DNA from: Candidatus Hydrogenisulfobacillus filiaventi
GTDB lineage: Bacteria; Bacillota; Sulfobacillia; Sulfobacillales; R501
Direction of reading: 5' to 3'
Length of the DNA stretch: 64,000 bases
NCBI GenBank assembly: GCA_902809825.1
Contig: LR778114.1
Coordinates: 496,001 to 560,000, forward strand
The stretch's first letter is position 1. The number at the start of each line of letters is the position of its first letter. This document shows positions 25,896 through 34,645 of this stretch, piece after piece. Under the pieces are notes generated by a model that did not search any database, had not been told where the DNA came from, and saw nothing but the letters and a program-made list of their open reading frames with translations. A program made the translations under genes and the position numbers.

Positions 25896-26801
25896 TCAGG
25901 GCTGAATGAAATTGAGCAGGCTCAAGGGTAGCACCTGGGCCCCGCTTTCCAGGGCCGCCTTCAAGGCCTGTTCCTCCAGAGCCAGGTTGGTGGTCACCCG
26001 GGCCATGTTCGCCCCGCTCACCGTGGCCACGCTCTGCTCGAGGTCGGTCTTCAAGGTCCCCAGCCGGCTGGCCTGGGCGGTCAGGCGCTCCAGCCGGGCC
26101 CCGACGATGGTCGACTCCTCGGTCACCTCCGGGATGATGGCCTGGAGGCTGCTGACGGCGGTGGTGATGGAGCTGGGATTCCCCGAGACCACCGCTTGCT
26201 GCAGACTTTCCACCGCGTTGAGGGCGGCAGCCAGCACGCTGGTGCCTCCCAGCTCGTAGCCGTTGATGTTCTCCGTCACCGAGGCCTGATGGCCAATGGG
26301 CAGCGTGTCCTTGACTGCTGTGGCGGCGGAGGCGGCCAAGTTCTGGTCGGCGGGCGGCGAGCCCGTTGCCACGGTCGTTTGGGGGTTGGCGGCGGCAAAA
26401 ATGTAGACGCCCTGGTACTGGGTATTCAGGATGGTGGCGATCTCGGTCGACAGCTGCTGGAGCTGTTCGCCGATGGCGGAAAGGTCCTGGGGGCTGTTGG
26501 TGCCCGACTGGGCCTGGATGCCTAGCGCCAGGGCCCGGTTGAGATTGGTGGTCATCTGCTGCAGGGCCCCGGCGGTGGTGTTGAGGAAGTTCTGCGCCGC
26601 AGTGATGTTGGACAGGTAGCGCCGGATGTCGGCCAGCGCCTGGTTGAGGTTCATGGTGGCGGTGACCGCTTCCGGGTTGTCGGCTGGGTACTGGAAGCGC
26701 TGGCCGGTGGCGGCCTCCTCCTGCAGCTGCTGCAGGCGGGCCTGGCCGGCATCGAGGTTGGCGATGAGGCTGTTGGCCAGCATGGTGGCGGTAACCCGCA
26801 C
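25896..26801 (-). CDS. flgL: Hook-filament junction protein FlgL
   Basis: A 301-residue flagellin-like protein: MLANSLIANLDAGQARLQQL and EEAATGQRFQYPADNPEAV at the N-terminus and GANMARVTTNLALEEQALKA at the C-terminus. The GTG at 26801 is the start dictated by AAAGGAGG eight bases before it; a longer frame reaches 26825 but has no ribosome site. With FlgK it forms the adaptor between hook and filament. Confidence 0.93.
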   Translation of the reverse strand: MRVTATMLANSLIANLDAGQARLQQLQEEAATGQRFQYPADNPEAVTATMNLNQALADIRRYLSNITAAQNFLNTTAGALQQMTTNLNRALALGIQAQSGTNSPQDLSAIGEQLQQLSTEIATILNTQYQGVYIFAAANPQTTVATGSPPADQNLAASAATAVKDTLPIGHQASVTENINGYELGGTSVLAAALNAVESLQQAVVSGNPSSITTAVSSLQAIIPEVTEESTIVGARLERLTAQASRLGTLKTDLEQSVATVSGANMARVTTNLALEEQALKAALESGAQVLPLSLLNFIQP

Positions 26802-26828
26802 AGGAAGGACCTCCTTTCTGGCCACCCG

Positions 26829-28217
26829 TTAGCCTAAGGCGGCCAGCAGGCTGTTAAAGGTGGCCTGCTCCGACTGCACCAGACGGGCGGCGGCCAGGTA
26901 ACTCTGCTGCTCCTGGATGAGGTTGGCGGACTCCTGGTTGAGGTCCACCCCTACCGCTGACTGCAGGCTGTTCTGCAGCTGGGTGAGGACCGCGGACGCG
27001 TTGTCGGCTGTCTGGACCGCAGTCTGCCCGTCCACGCCCACCTGGCCCACCAGGGCCGTGTACTGGCTTACAAAGGTGTCGGCCAGGGCGGCCATGTTCT
27101 GGGCGTTGGCGTTGGCGGCGCTGATGGTACCCGGGGAGACCGCCACGGCCAGGGTGGTGCCGTTGAAGGGCTGGAAGAAGGCCACCGGGCCGCTGCTGCT
27201 GGTGTTGGACGCCAGCACCTGGTCGGGGTTGGGGCTGCCGTTGACGGTGGCGTCGGCCAGGGTGGCGCCAAGCGTGGCCAGCGCCTGCCCATACTGCTCC
27301 AGGCGGCTTAACGCCGTCAGGTCCCCGTCCAGCTTGCCCCCGGCGAGGGCGGTCAGGGGGGCGCCGTCCGCCCAGGTGAAGCTGAGGGTGGTCTGGTACC
27401 AGGCGGCACCGGGCGAGGAGGTCATGGTCAGCAGGGCCGGCGGTGCCTGACCCGGACGCCAGGCCGGATCCAGCGGCAGGCGGTTGCCGGTGACCACGGC
27501 CTGGCCGCCAATGTAGACGTCCACGGTGTGGTTGGGGTTGACGGTGTACTGGATATCAGCCACCTCCGCCAGCTGGTTGAGCAGGGTCCCCAGCTGGTCC
27601 TGCAGCGCGTTGGCCGACCCCCCGGCCGCCTGGACATCCGCGATCTGGCCGTTCAAGGTGGCAATCTGGGCGGCCAGGCTATCGAGGGTGCTAAGGCGTT
27701 GCGCGATGGTTTGCTGAACGTTGGCGGCGGTGGCCGCCAGCTGACTCATGAGCCCGTTGTAGGTCTGGGCCAGCGACTGCCCCTGTTCATAGACCTCCAT
27801 CTGAGCGGCCCCCGAATAGGGATCCTGGGCCAGCTGATTCCAGGCGTTAAAAAAGGCATTCAAAGCTTCCTGCAGGCCGCCGGGGGACGGCTCCTGGAAC
27901 AGGCCCTGGATCTGGTTGAGCACGGCCGACTGGGTCTGCCAGCGGCCGCGGAAGGCGAGCTGGTTGCGGACCGCGCGGGCCAGGAAGGCGTTCTGGAAAC
28001 GGGTGACGGAGGTCACGTCCACACCCTCGCCCAGGGGTCCCGCCTGGTTGGCGCTGCCGAAGCTGCCCGTCCCCACCGGCGGGGCCTCGCTGAGGTTGGC
28101 CACCTCCTCGTGGTAGCCGGGGGTGGTGGCGTTGGCCATGTTGTTGGCCGTTACCTCCAGCGCAATCTGCTGCGCCGCCAGCGCGCGCTGGGCGATGTTC
28201 AGCATCAGAAACGACAC
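26829..28217 (-). CDS. flgK: Hook-associated protein FlgK
   Basis: A 462-residue protein. The N-terminal rod-like motif is ALAAQQIALEVTANNMANAT, then TPGYHEEVANLSEAP; the C-terminus has QQSYLAAARLVQSEQATFNS. The GTG at 28217 is chosen since AAAGGAGG lies nine bases upstream. It precedes flgL by 27 bases and is the first structural gene of the late minus-strand operon. Confidence 0.95.
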   Translation of the reverse strand: MSFLMLNIAQRALAAQQIALEVTANNMANATTPGYHEEVANLSEAPPVGTGSFGSANQAGPLGEGVDVTSVTRFQNAFLARAVRNQLAFRGRWQTQSAVLNQIQGLFQEPSPGGLQEALNAFFNAWNQLAQDPYSGAAQMEVYEQGQSLAQTYNGLMSQLAATAANVQQTIAQRLSTLDSLAAQIATLNGQIADVQAAGGSANALQDQLGTLLNQLAEVADIQYTVNPNHTVDVYIGGQAVVTGNRLPLDPAWRPGQAPPALLTMTSSPGAAWYQTTLSFTWADGAPLTALAGGKLDGDLTALSRLEQYGQALATLGATLADATVNGSPNPDQVLASNTSSSGPVAFFQPFNGTTLAVAVSPGTISAANANAQNMAALADTFVSQYTALVGQVGVDGQTAVQTADNASAVLTQLQNSLQSAVGVDLNQESANLIQEQQSYLAAARLVQSEQATFNSLLAALG

Positions 28218-28277
28218 GACGACGGGCCTCCTTTCCCGTTCCCGCACCGGGGGCCGTCCCTGGCCCCCCTTGCCCGC

Positions 28278-28610
28278 CTACCAGCTGGTGTCCAGGCCGC
28301 CGGTGCGGTCGATGCCGAGCACCGCGCGGGCGAAATCGATGTAGCCCAGCTGGGTTTCCAGCAGGGTGCCCAGATAGGTGGTCCGCCCCATCCAGGCCTC
28401 GATCAGGTCCCGCAGCTCCGCCCGTTCCCCCGGGGAAAGGGGCGGGAAGCTGTAGAGGATGCGCTGGACCTCCGCCAGGGGGTCCATCTCCTCCTGCAAC
28501 AGGTTCAGCAGCCGGTCGCTGTCCCGGGCGATGGCCGCCTGGATCTTGGCCTCCGTAAGGGCGGCCAGGCGCATGATGAGCCGGCGCAGATCCTGCGCCG
28601 CCTGCGACAT
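28278..28610 (-). CDS. flgN: FlgN-like flagellar chaperone
   Basis: A 110-residue helical protein (LRRLIMRLAALTEAKIQAA, LLNLLQEEMDPLAEVQRIL) with no membrane segment. FlgN proteins guide FlgK and FlgL to the export gate and are poorly conserved. The assignment rests on size, helical content with a conserved-looking middle (LLQEE) and position immediately before flgK. GGAGGGG precedes the ATG. Confidence 0.65.
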   Translation of the reverse strand: MSQAAQDLRRLIMRLAALTEAKIQAAIARDSDRLLNLLQEEMDPLAEVQRILYSFPPLSPGERAELRDLIEAWMGRTTYLGTLLETQLGYIDFARAVLGIDRTGGLDTSW

Positions 28611-28634
28611 CGTGCATGCCCCCTCCGCCGGGTC

Positions 28635-29036
28635 TCAGACCCACAGGTCCACCAGCAGGCCCTTGAGCGCATCCAGATGCCCCAGCAGGGCCGTACCGGG
28701 ATGGGCCGTCAGGGCCTGGCGCCCGATCTCCGCCAGCTCCCAGTCGATGCGGGCCACCACAAATAACTGCCGAAAGCGGCCGCGCGCGGACAGGGGGGGC
28801 AGGCGGGCCGCGGTAGCCCGTTCCAGCAGGCGGTTCAGGAGCGTACGCACGTGCTGGCGGTAGCGCTGCACCGTGTCGGGCCCGGGCACAGCCACCAGTT
28901 CGGCCTCCAGCTGCAGGAGGCGGCGCCACGCCGGGCTGGCGGTCAAGTCCCGGACCGGGGTCCGGGCGCGTCCCGGAGCGGCTAGGACGCCATCCTCCTC
29001 CCGCACGCGCGCCGGACCGGTAGCGTCGATGCGCAC
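28635..29036 (-). CDS. YaaR-like (DUF327) protein
   Basis: A 133-residue protein. The C-terminal 95 residues resemble the YaaR/DUF327 family of Firmicutes: YRQHVRTLLNRLLERATAAR, RFRQLFVVARIDWELAEIG, and LKGLLVDLWV at the end. No function is established for the family, though members often lie near flagellar genes. The GTG at 29036 is chosen because AGGAGGAGGGGAAGG is directly before it; ATG 29057 lies upstream of that site. Confidence 0.7.
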   Translation of the reverse strand: MRIDATGPARVREEDGVLAAPGRARTPVRDLTASPAWRRLLQLEAELVAVPGPDTVQRYRQHVRTLLNRLLERATAARLPPLSARGRFRQLFVVARIDWELAEIGRQALTAHPGTALLGHLDALKGLLVDLWV

Positions 29037-29121
29037 GACCTTCCCCTCCTCCTGCATTCTAGGCGGAGGCGGGGACCGGTCCCAAACTTTAGCGGGGATT
29101 AAAACGGAGCCGGGGGCCGCA

Positions 29122-29328
29122 TCACGCGGAGGGGGACGCAGCCCAGTCCGGTCCGGAGAAGTAGGAGGCCTGGATGATGACGATGTAGCGGTCGATTTCC
29201 TGGGAAATGGCCAGCACTTCCGGGTCCAGGTTACCGCGGGTTTCCGCCAGCGCAGCCAGGCGCGCCTGCAAGGTGCGCACCCGTTCCCACGCCTCCTCGC
29301 AGGGGAGGCTTGTCCCTTCGTGAGCCAT
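29122..29328 (-). CDS. Spo0E-like aspartyl-phosphate phosphatase
   Basis: A 68-residue two-helix protein with the Spo0E signature: LDPEVLAISQEIDRYIV (residues 34-50), where SQEID (42-46) is the catalytic loop motif SQELD. Such proteins dephosphorylate phospho-Spo0A and delay sporulation; some relatives act on other response regulators. ATG 29328 follows AAAGGAG. It is the first gene after a strong promoter and heads the yaaR-flgN-flgK-flgL-fliW-csrA run. This is the best hint that the host forms spores. Confidence 0.83.
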   Translation of the reverse strand: MAHEGTSLPCEEAWERVRTLQARLAALAETRGNLDPEVLAISQEIDRYIVIIQASYFSGPDWAASPSA

Positions 29329-29357
29329 GGCGCAAGCTCCTTTGTTGAGATGCACCC

Positions 29358-29386
29358 GTTATAGTGGATCCGGGGGTGCAAGTCAA
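29358..29386 (-). promoter_or_regulatory. Sigma-A-type promoter of the spo0E-flgK-csrA operon
   Basis: On the minus strand: TTGACT (29381-29386), exactly 17 bases, TATAAC (29358-29363). It lies 30 bases before the spo0E-like start. One of the best promoter matches in the window. Confidence 0.8.
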
Positions 29387-29420
29387 TCCGTGGGATTTGT
29401 GGTAAAAAAAGTAACCGCCA

Positions 29421-29657
29421 TCACTTGCGCCGGGGCATGGCGTTAAAGGCTTCCCACTGGCGCTTCATGGCGTGGAGCGCCAGCTCCAGCGGGCTGACGC
29501 CGTTGCGCCGCGCCTCGGTGCGCAGGCGGTCGAACAGGTCGAAGACTTCATGGCGGGCTTCGACATACTCCGGATCCCGCGTCCACTCGACATGCAATCC
29601 CGCCTGGTCGGCCTTCACGTGCAGGTCGAATCCTCCGAACCGCGAGCGACGCTCCAT
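29421..29657 (-). CDS. Small hypothetical protein
   Basis: A 78-residue soluble, charged protein (RFGGFDLHVKADQAGLHVEW, then helical YVEARHEVFDLFDRLRTEAR) with no recognised family. ATG 29657 follows GGAGGGGG. It ends 34 bases before the promoter of the spo0E operon, in the same direction, so it is transcribed separately or reads into it. It is not FlgM: the acidic helical C-terminus and MKI-type start are absent. Confidence 0.6.
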   Translation of the reverse strand: MERRSRFGGFDLHVKADQAGLHVEWTRDPEYVEARHEVFDLFDRLRTEARRNGVSPLELALHAMKRQWEAFNAMPRRK

Positions 29658-30539
29658 CGTGGTGACCCCCTCCTGCAACGCCCGGCTTGCACCCCGAAAA
29701 CGGCCCAGCCCGAATCCACTATAGCGTCAGTCTACCATGGACCTGAGGGCCGGACGGGCCCAATTTCCGGCAGGTTTCTAACGCAAGTGTAGTGAAACCC
29801 GGGTTCAGGAAAAATGCTCCAGGCGGGCCGGCCGGAAACGGTGGCCGCCGGCCGCGGCTGCAGGCCAGATCCGCGGCAGGGTAAGCGGCATCCGGCGGGG
29901 GGATCCTGATCAGGTTATGCGCGGCACCGCGGGCGTCATCGGCCGTCCGCCCTGGCCGGGCCCGGCGCGGCAACGGCGCGGCCCCCATCCTTTCGCCATC
30001 GCGGGTACCATGGAGGCTCTTTTGCCCGGATGCAGTCTTCCGGGAACCCCCCGCCCGCCATCCGGACGACCTGGTCTCCCGCGGGATGTGGTGGCAGCCC
30101 GGCTCCACAACTGCCCGGCGGCGGTGAGAGGGACCGGGGCGTGACGGGCAACCGGGTAGGGCTGGTGCGGCAGGGCGAGCGCGGTCTGCGGCAGTGGACC
30201 CGGCTCGCCGCGGTTCCGTGGCTTTTCCGCCTCGGCCGGGGAGGTGCCGGCGGCCGGCGGGCCGCGGTTGGCCAAAAAGGCAGGTGCTTTCCCCGGAGGA
30301 CGAGGTGAAAGCGGGGCCCCGCTCCCGGCTCGAAGGCCCTGGCATTGGAGACCGGAGTGCGCCTGGGTTGGCTTTGCAACGTCGCCAGGCTCTCCTCGCC
30401 CCCAGGGCCCATGCCGCCCGGATCGCATTGCCGGTGGGGCGGGCATCCGGTTAGAGCCCGAGAGGCCTGCCGCAGGGACCTGTCCCAACCCACGGGACCA
30501 CATGCAAACGGCGGCACCCCTGGCGCCGCCGATCGGGGA
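29658..30539. other. Non-coding interval of about 880 bases
   Basis: No convincing gene. Open frames on both strands are Pro/Arg/His-rich, overlap each other and lack ribosome sites. TATAGT on the minus strand near 29720 could be a -10 for the 78-residue gene. The tract could hold decayed mobile DNA, but I found no motif that proves it. Confidence 0.5.
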
Positions 30540-33419
30540 TTAGCCGGGCGGATTGGACGAGAGGGAGGGGGAGGGTCCATCGCCGGGCGCTGTCGGCATC
30601 CTCTGGCCGGCAAATCGGAACAGTGCCGCAATCCCCACCACCAGGAGCATCAGGCCCACGGCTGCAGGGACGGAGTATGGCAGGCCGACCGGATGTACGG
30701 GCAGCGGAGCCGGCACCCATGGCAGATGGCGCAGGTGATGCCAGACCAGCTCGGGGAGGGCGAGCGCCAGCCAGGCCATGAGGAGCAACGCCAGCCAGCT
30801 GTCGTAGCGCACCTGCCAGTGGGGAACCTGACCGGCCGCAATCGCGGTGGTCGTCGGCATGAGCCAGCTCCGGACCACCAGTGTATCGACCAAGACGTTG
30901 GTGCCCAGCAGAAATCCGGCGGCGCGTAGGAACGGTAAGGGGGTTACCAGCAGCACCCAAAAACTGGCTGCCATAACCAGTCCGGCGGTCGTAATGCTGC
31001 CGCCTGTCCGGGCCACTGCATCCGCGATACGGACATGGGTGGGATCCCGGCCGATGGCGTAAGTGAAGAGCACCTGATAGTCGAGGGCCAGGGCCAGCAT
31101 CAGGTTGATGCTTAACAGCAGGATGGGCACCGGTAACGTCCGGGGTAGGAGCGCGGGCCATTGCTGAGCGGCCAGCGGATACAGAGCCAAGGTGGTGAGC
31201 AGCGGCACCACCTCGAACAGGATGGCGAGGAGGCCGAACCGGAGGCGGCCGGTCAGGACCCAACGGACGCCGGCGCTAGCCAGGAGCCCAGCGGTCACAA
31301 GGACCCCGAGCGCCCAGGCGAACCATCCGTTTGTGACCGCCGCCAGGGCGTCGGCTCCGCCGGTGAGGCTCCACCGCCAGCTGGCGGGCAGCTGCAAGGC
31401 TTTGCCTAAGGCGGTGCGCGGCAGGGGCCCGGCGGCGGTGGAGCGCACCGGCAGGAACAGCAGCCGCCGGCCCGGATTCCAAGCCGTGTTCCAGACTGGG
31501 GGAGCGGTGGCCGGTTGAGCGGCCCATTGCACCATCTGCGACGGCGGGACGGTGGCGAACGGATTGGTGAGGATGACGCCGGCAGGCGGGTGTGCCACCC
31601 GCCGGTCCAGCGTGCTCCAGATGGCGGGGCGGGTCAGCGTCGGGGGTTGGATGACCAGGATGGCTTGGGAAGAGGGGCGGGCGGTGTGACGGGTGGCGGC
31701 CCAGGCGGCATGCCAGCGGCTGGAGGCCGGAAGGAGGGCGGCAGGATGCGTCGGCGTTGCGAGTTTTATTCCCAAGGGCTGGCGTAGAGCCGGGAGCAGG
31801 ACCAGTGTGGCCGCTGCTAGGAGCAGTCCGGGCCAGCGGGTGGTCCAGCGCCCGATCGGCTGGTAGACCCGGTCCAGAATCTCGCCCAGACTCCGGGGCA
31901 GGCCGGCGAGCCAAAACCGGGGGGCGGTTGCGACCACCGGGAGGATGAGGAGATGAGAAAGCGTAAGCGCGGCGGCCACGGCTGCGAAGCCGGCTAACGC
32001 GAAGCCCAGCCCCAGTTGGAACGGCAGGGCAAGGGGGTAGGCTAAAAAGGCGACGGCAAATGCGCCGGCTGACCAGGGCAGGGCGTGGGTGGCCTGGGTA
32101 TGCGCCGCCCCCAGGGCGCGGCGGGCCCGGATCCCTGGGTCCTCCTCCCCTCCGCCGGTGCGCCAGGCCGTCCGGAAGGCGTGCAGTTGGAAGACCGCAT
32201 AATCCACTGACAAGCCCATCGCCAGGAGGGCCGTGACGTTAAGGGCATAAGGAGACACTGGGACCAGTCGCTCCGCCAGCCGCATTCCGGCAGTGGCCAG
32301 GATGGTAGAGGCAAGGCCGACCCATAACGCCAGGCCGGCCGCGGGCAGTGAGCCGAGACCGAGCACGAGAAGGACAGCCGAGGCCGCCAGTGCCAGGAGC
32401 GCGGTCCGGTTGAGACTGGACCCCAAAAGGGCGTTCAGGCGGCGCAAAGCGGGGCCGTCAGTATCGCGGACCGGATCCCAGGTGGCCGGCGGGTGAACAG
32501 TCCCAGGGACAAGGCTGACGCCCGCAGTGACCGGTGTCGCCGGAACATGCAGCTGGGCAGCGGCCACGGCCGCCGGACGGGCAACCATCCAGGGAGCCGG
32601 GGCAGGTTTGGGTAACAAGGCGGTCGCCTGGCGGTCTGCCCAGACGGTGCCCGTGAAGCGGGGCGGGAAGGCCGGGGTGCGGGCGTGGGTGGCGGCCCCA
32701 CCTGCCAGGGGGAGCGCTAAGATCACCAAAATCGCGACGATGCCGAGCGCCTGCCCTGTATCCATACGGCGGACCCAGGGTTCGGGGATACCGGGCCACT
32801 GGTGCAGGGCCGTATAGCCGGCTCCCAGGAGCCAGGCGAGCACCAGAAACCAGGCCGGTAAGGCTAGCCAATGCAGCAGGTGCGGGGTCCAGGGTGCAAA
32901 CGCCAGCAGCAGACTCAACAGGAGGCCACTACCTGCCCAAAGTCCTAACGGTTGCGTCCGGCTCTGGGCGGTCAGGCGGGCACCCAGGGTGAAAATCCCT
33001 GCCAGCGCCACCAGCCCGAGAACGACCACCCAGGCGGGACTGGTCAGGATATCCCGGTGGGTCGCGGCGAACAGTTGCGGGATCCGGTGCCGCAGCCAGG
33101 TGTTCCAGGTGGCATCCGGGGCCGGCGTGCCCGATAATGCCAGGGGGAGGCTGGCGAACCAGAGCCATAGTCCAATGGTTCGCCTGCGACGGGAGTGGAA
33201 AAGGGTCCATAAAGGACCGACCAGGGCGAAGCTGGCGAGGCCCCAGATCAGGAGGAGCCAGCCAGCCTGGCGGGCATGGGTCCATAACGCCGGCAGCCGG
33301 GCCAGCCAGAAGATGGCAGCAATGGCGCCTAAGGCCGGCACGGCGCGGATGCTGGCGCCCAGTAAGGCCAGCCAGCCCAGGGCAGTGCCGATGGCCAGCA
33401 GGGTCCCGGCAAAGGACAT
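30540..33419 (-). CDS. MMPL-family RND-type transporter
   Basis: A 959-residue membrane protein with about 17-18 predicted helices. It begins with a block of helices (residues 1-240), then two MMPL modules: ALLAMGLSVDYAVFQLHAFR and LMLALALDYQVLFTYAIGRD are the paired membrane Asp-Tyr signatures of proton-driven MmpL/RND proteins. The extracytoplasmic domains lie around 250-330 and 560-680. ATG 33419 follows GGGAGGAGG. Substrate unknown; relatives export lipids or hydrophobic compounds. It is alone, with a perfect palindrome 41 bases before the start. Confidence 0.8.
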   Translation of the reverse strand: MSFAGTLLAIGTALGWLALLGASIRAVPALGAIAAIFWLARLPALWTHARQAGWLLLIWGLASFALVGPLWTLFHSRRRRTIGLWLWFASLPLALSGTPAPDATWNTWLRHRIPQLFAATHRDILTSPAWVVVLGLVALAGIFTLGARLTAQSRTQPLGLWAGSGLLLSLLLAFAPWTPHLLHWLALPAWFLVLAWLLGAGYTALHQWPGIPEPWVRRMDTGQALGIVAILVILALPLAGGAATHARTPAFPPRFTGTVWADRQATALLPKPAPAPWMVARPAAVAAAQLHVPATPVTAGVSLVPGTVHPPATWDPVRDTDGPALRRLNALLGSSLNRTALLALAASAVLLVLGLGSLPAAGLALWVGLASTILATAGMRLAERLVPVSPYALNVTALLAMGLSVDYAVFQLHAFRTAWRTGGGEEDPGIRARRALGAAHTQATHALPWSAGAFAVAFLAYPLALPFQLGLGFALAGFAAVAAALTLSHLLILPVVATAPRFWLAGLPRSLGEILDRVYQPIGRWTTRWPGLLLAAATLVLLPALRQPLGIKLATPTHPAALLPASSRWHAAWAATRHTARPSSQAILVIQPPTLTRPAIWSTLDRRVAHPPAGVILTNPFATVPPSQMVQWAAQPATAPPVWNTAWNPGRRLLFLPVRSTAAGPLPRTALGKALQLPASWRWSLTGGADALAAVTNGWFAWALGVLVTAGLLASAGVRWVLTGRLRFGLLAILFEVVPLLTTLALYPLAAQQWPALLPRTLPVPILLLSINLMLALALDYQVLFTYAIGRDPTHVRIADAVARTGGSITTAGLVMAASFWVLLVTPLPFLRAAGFLLGTNVLVDTLVVRSWLMPTTTAIAAGQVPHWQVRYDSWLALLLMAWLALALPELVWHHLRHLPWVPAPLPVHPVGLPYSVPAAVGLMLLVVGIAALFRFAGQRMPTAPGDGPSPSLSSNPPG

Positions 33420-33460
33420 ACCCGAATCCTCCTCCCATGAACGGGCGTACAACTTTTACC

Positions 33461-33474
33461 ATAGCGTACGCTAT
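33461..33474. promoter_or_regulatory. Perfect palindrome in the MMPL gene promoter region
   Basis: ATAGCGTACGCTAT is a perfect 14-base palindrome in the MMPL gene leader. CTATGGT on the minus strand could be a -10 overlapping it. The size fits a TetR or MarR-type operator. No regulator gene of that type adjoins it. Confidence 0.5.
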
Positions 33475-33932
33475 CCCGGAGGACCAAGCCGGATGGCCCA
33501 GGGATGGGGGGCAAAGGACGGCCGGTTTTCGGAAGGGGGCACGAAGGGGCGGCCGTCGTTGTCGGGCAAGGATGGATTGGCCGCTGTTGGGACTCTGGCT
33601 ACAGGCGAAGGCCGGGTCTCTCAGTAAAATGGGGAGTTGGTGGAACGGGTCCGGCGCCGGCATTGCCCGCAAGGCTCCCGGAGACGGACCTCAAGCCCCG
33701 GGCCGCTACCCCCATAGCAGAGAGGGCGATGGGCTCAAACGCCTATCCCCAGGGTTCGGATGGGGACGGAACCGGGTGCGGCGAAACGCGACCTTATGGA
33801 ACGAGGTGTCACGCTGGTGCCCCGGCTACCCGCCGCCGGCCCCATCCCCGGCGCTCCCGTCCCGCTGCAAATTCCCCACCGCGGCGCCGTTGCATACGCC
33901 CTGCCCGCATAGCTGGCCTTTGAAATCGGGTG
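33475..33932. other. Non-coding interval of about 460 bases
   Basis: Overlapping long frames here have shifted composition (Gly/Arg/Pro/Trp) and no ribosome sites, so no gene is called. The tract around 33650-33800 resembles the variable 3' tails of transposon TnpB genes only in a general way. Confidence 0.4.
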
Positions 33933-34355
33933 TCACGCGTGATGGGCTTCGGTCCATAACGCCACTCCTTCATCTTTGGCGGCATGGACCAGGGATGCAT
34001 CCTTGGTTACTAACGCGAGCCCCTTTTTTAGGGCGAGGCGGAGATAGGACGCATCATAGGCCGATAACTGGTGACGCCGGGCCAAATCCATCAAATCAGT
34101 TTCAAAGTGTAGACACGGTTCCGGTTCAACATGGATAGCTAAATCTCCTAAGAGGTCGATAAACTGCGCGGTTTCCGCGCGAGTAATCCGGCCCCGCCGC
34201 TCAGCGACGAGCAATACGTTGGCGATCTCGAGCGGCCAGATGCTGGGGACCAAAAATGTCGTCGCGACGGCCTGATCGAGGACCGCCAGGCTGTATTCAT
34301 CCTCTTCGTCCTCGAAGCACCAGGACAAGGCCACTGACGCGTCTAAGACCAGCAT
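33933..34355 (-). CDS. vapC: PIN-domain ribonuclease toxin, VapC family
   Basis: A 140-residue PIN-domain protein. The acidic metal-binding residues are in place: Asp 5 (MLVLDAS), Glu 43 (PLEIANVL), Asp 101 (SAYDASYLRLA) and Asp 119 (TKDASL). VapC toxins cleave tRNA or rRNA. Its ATG overlaps the last base of the antitoxin stop (TAATG), the usual coupling in toxin-antitoxin pairs. Base composition is clearly less GC-rich than neighbours, which suggests acquisition. Confidence 0.92.
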   Translation of the reverse strand: MLVLDASVALSWCFEDEEDEYSLAVLDQAVATTFLVPSIWPLEIANVLLVAERRGRITRAETAQFIDLLGDLAIHVEPEPCLHFETDLMDLARRHQLSAYDASYLRLALKKGLALVTKDASLVHAAKDEGVALWTEAHHA

Positions 34356-34594
34356 TAATGCCGCCGCCCTTCTTCGATGGCCTCCTTGAGGGGCATCTCC
34401 AGCCGTCGCCCCTTGGCAAACTTCTTCAGGGCTTCAGCGGCTTCGGCAACGGTACGGGTTCGTCCCTGGGGGGGAGGTGTCAGGTATGCCATAGGCTTCC
34501 CGTTTTTTGTGATTAAGATGGTTTCGCCCTGAGCGACGCGGTTGAGAAGCTCCGCCAACCGAACCTTGGCGTCATAAGCTCCGATCTGTTCCAT
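34355..34594 (-). CDS. Phd/YefM-type antitoxin of the VapC pair
   Basis: A 79-residue antitoxin: YDAKVRLAELLNRVAQGETI and LITKNGKPMAYLTPP form the Phd/YefM DNA-binding fold, and the C-terminal 30 residues (AEALKKFAKG...) should wrap the toxin. ATG 34594 follows TAGGGGGTGATAAC. The operator palindrome sits 14 bases upstream. Confidence 0.9.
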   Translation of the reverse strand: MEQIGAYDAKVRLAELLNRVAQGETILITKNGKPMAYLTPPPQGRTRTVAEAAEALKKFAKGRRLEMPLKEAIEEGRRH

Positions 34595-34607
34595 GTTATC
34601 ACCCCCT

Positions 34608-34645
34608 ACTAGTCTTAGACTAGTCTGATTGGCATCTGAATGCAA
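34608..34645 (-). promoter_or_regulatory. Promoter and autoregulatory operator of the toxin-antitoxin pair
   Basis: ACTAGTC-TTA-GACTAGT (34608-34624) is a perfect inverted repeat with 7-base arms. Minus-strand TTGCAT (34640-34645), a 17-base spacer and TAGTCT (34617-34622) form a promoter whose -10 lies inside it. Binding by the antitoxin would block transcription. Confidence 0.65.

Noticed and set aside
29421-29657. FlgM identity for the 78-residue protein
   Set aside because: Lacks FlgM-like sequence; only its location suggested it.
29936-30631. 231-codon minus-strand frame in the gap after the flagellar cluster
   Set aside because: Runs into the MMPL 3' end in another frame; no homology and no start signal.
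33137-34138. 333-codon plus-strand frame
   Set aside because: Starts opposite the MMPL gene and ends opposite vapC; composition not protein-like, no ribosome site.
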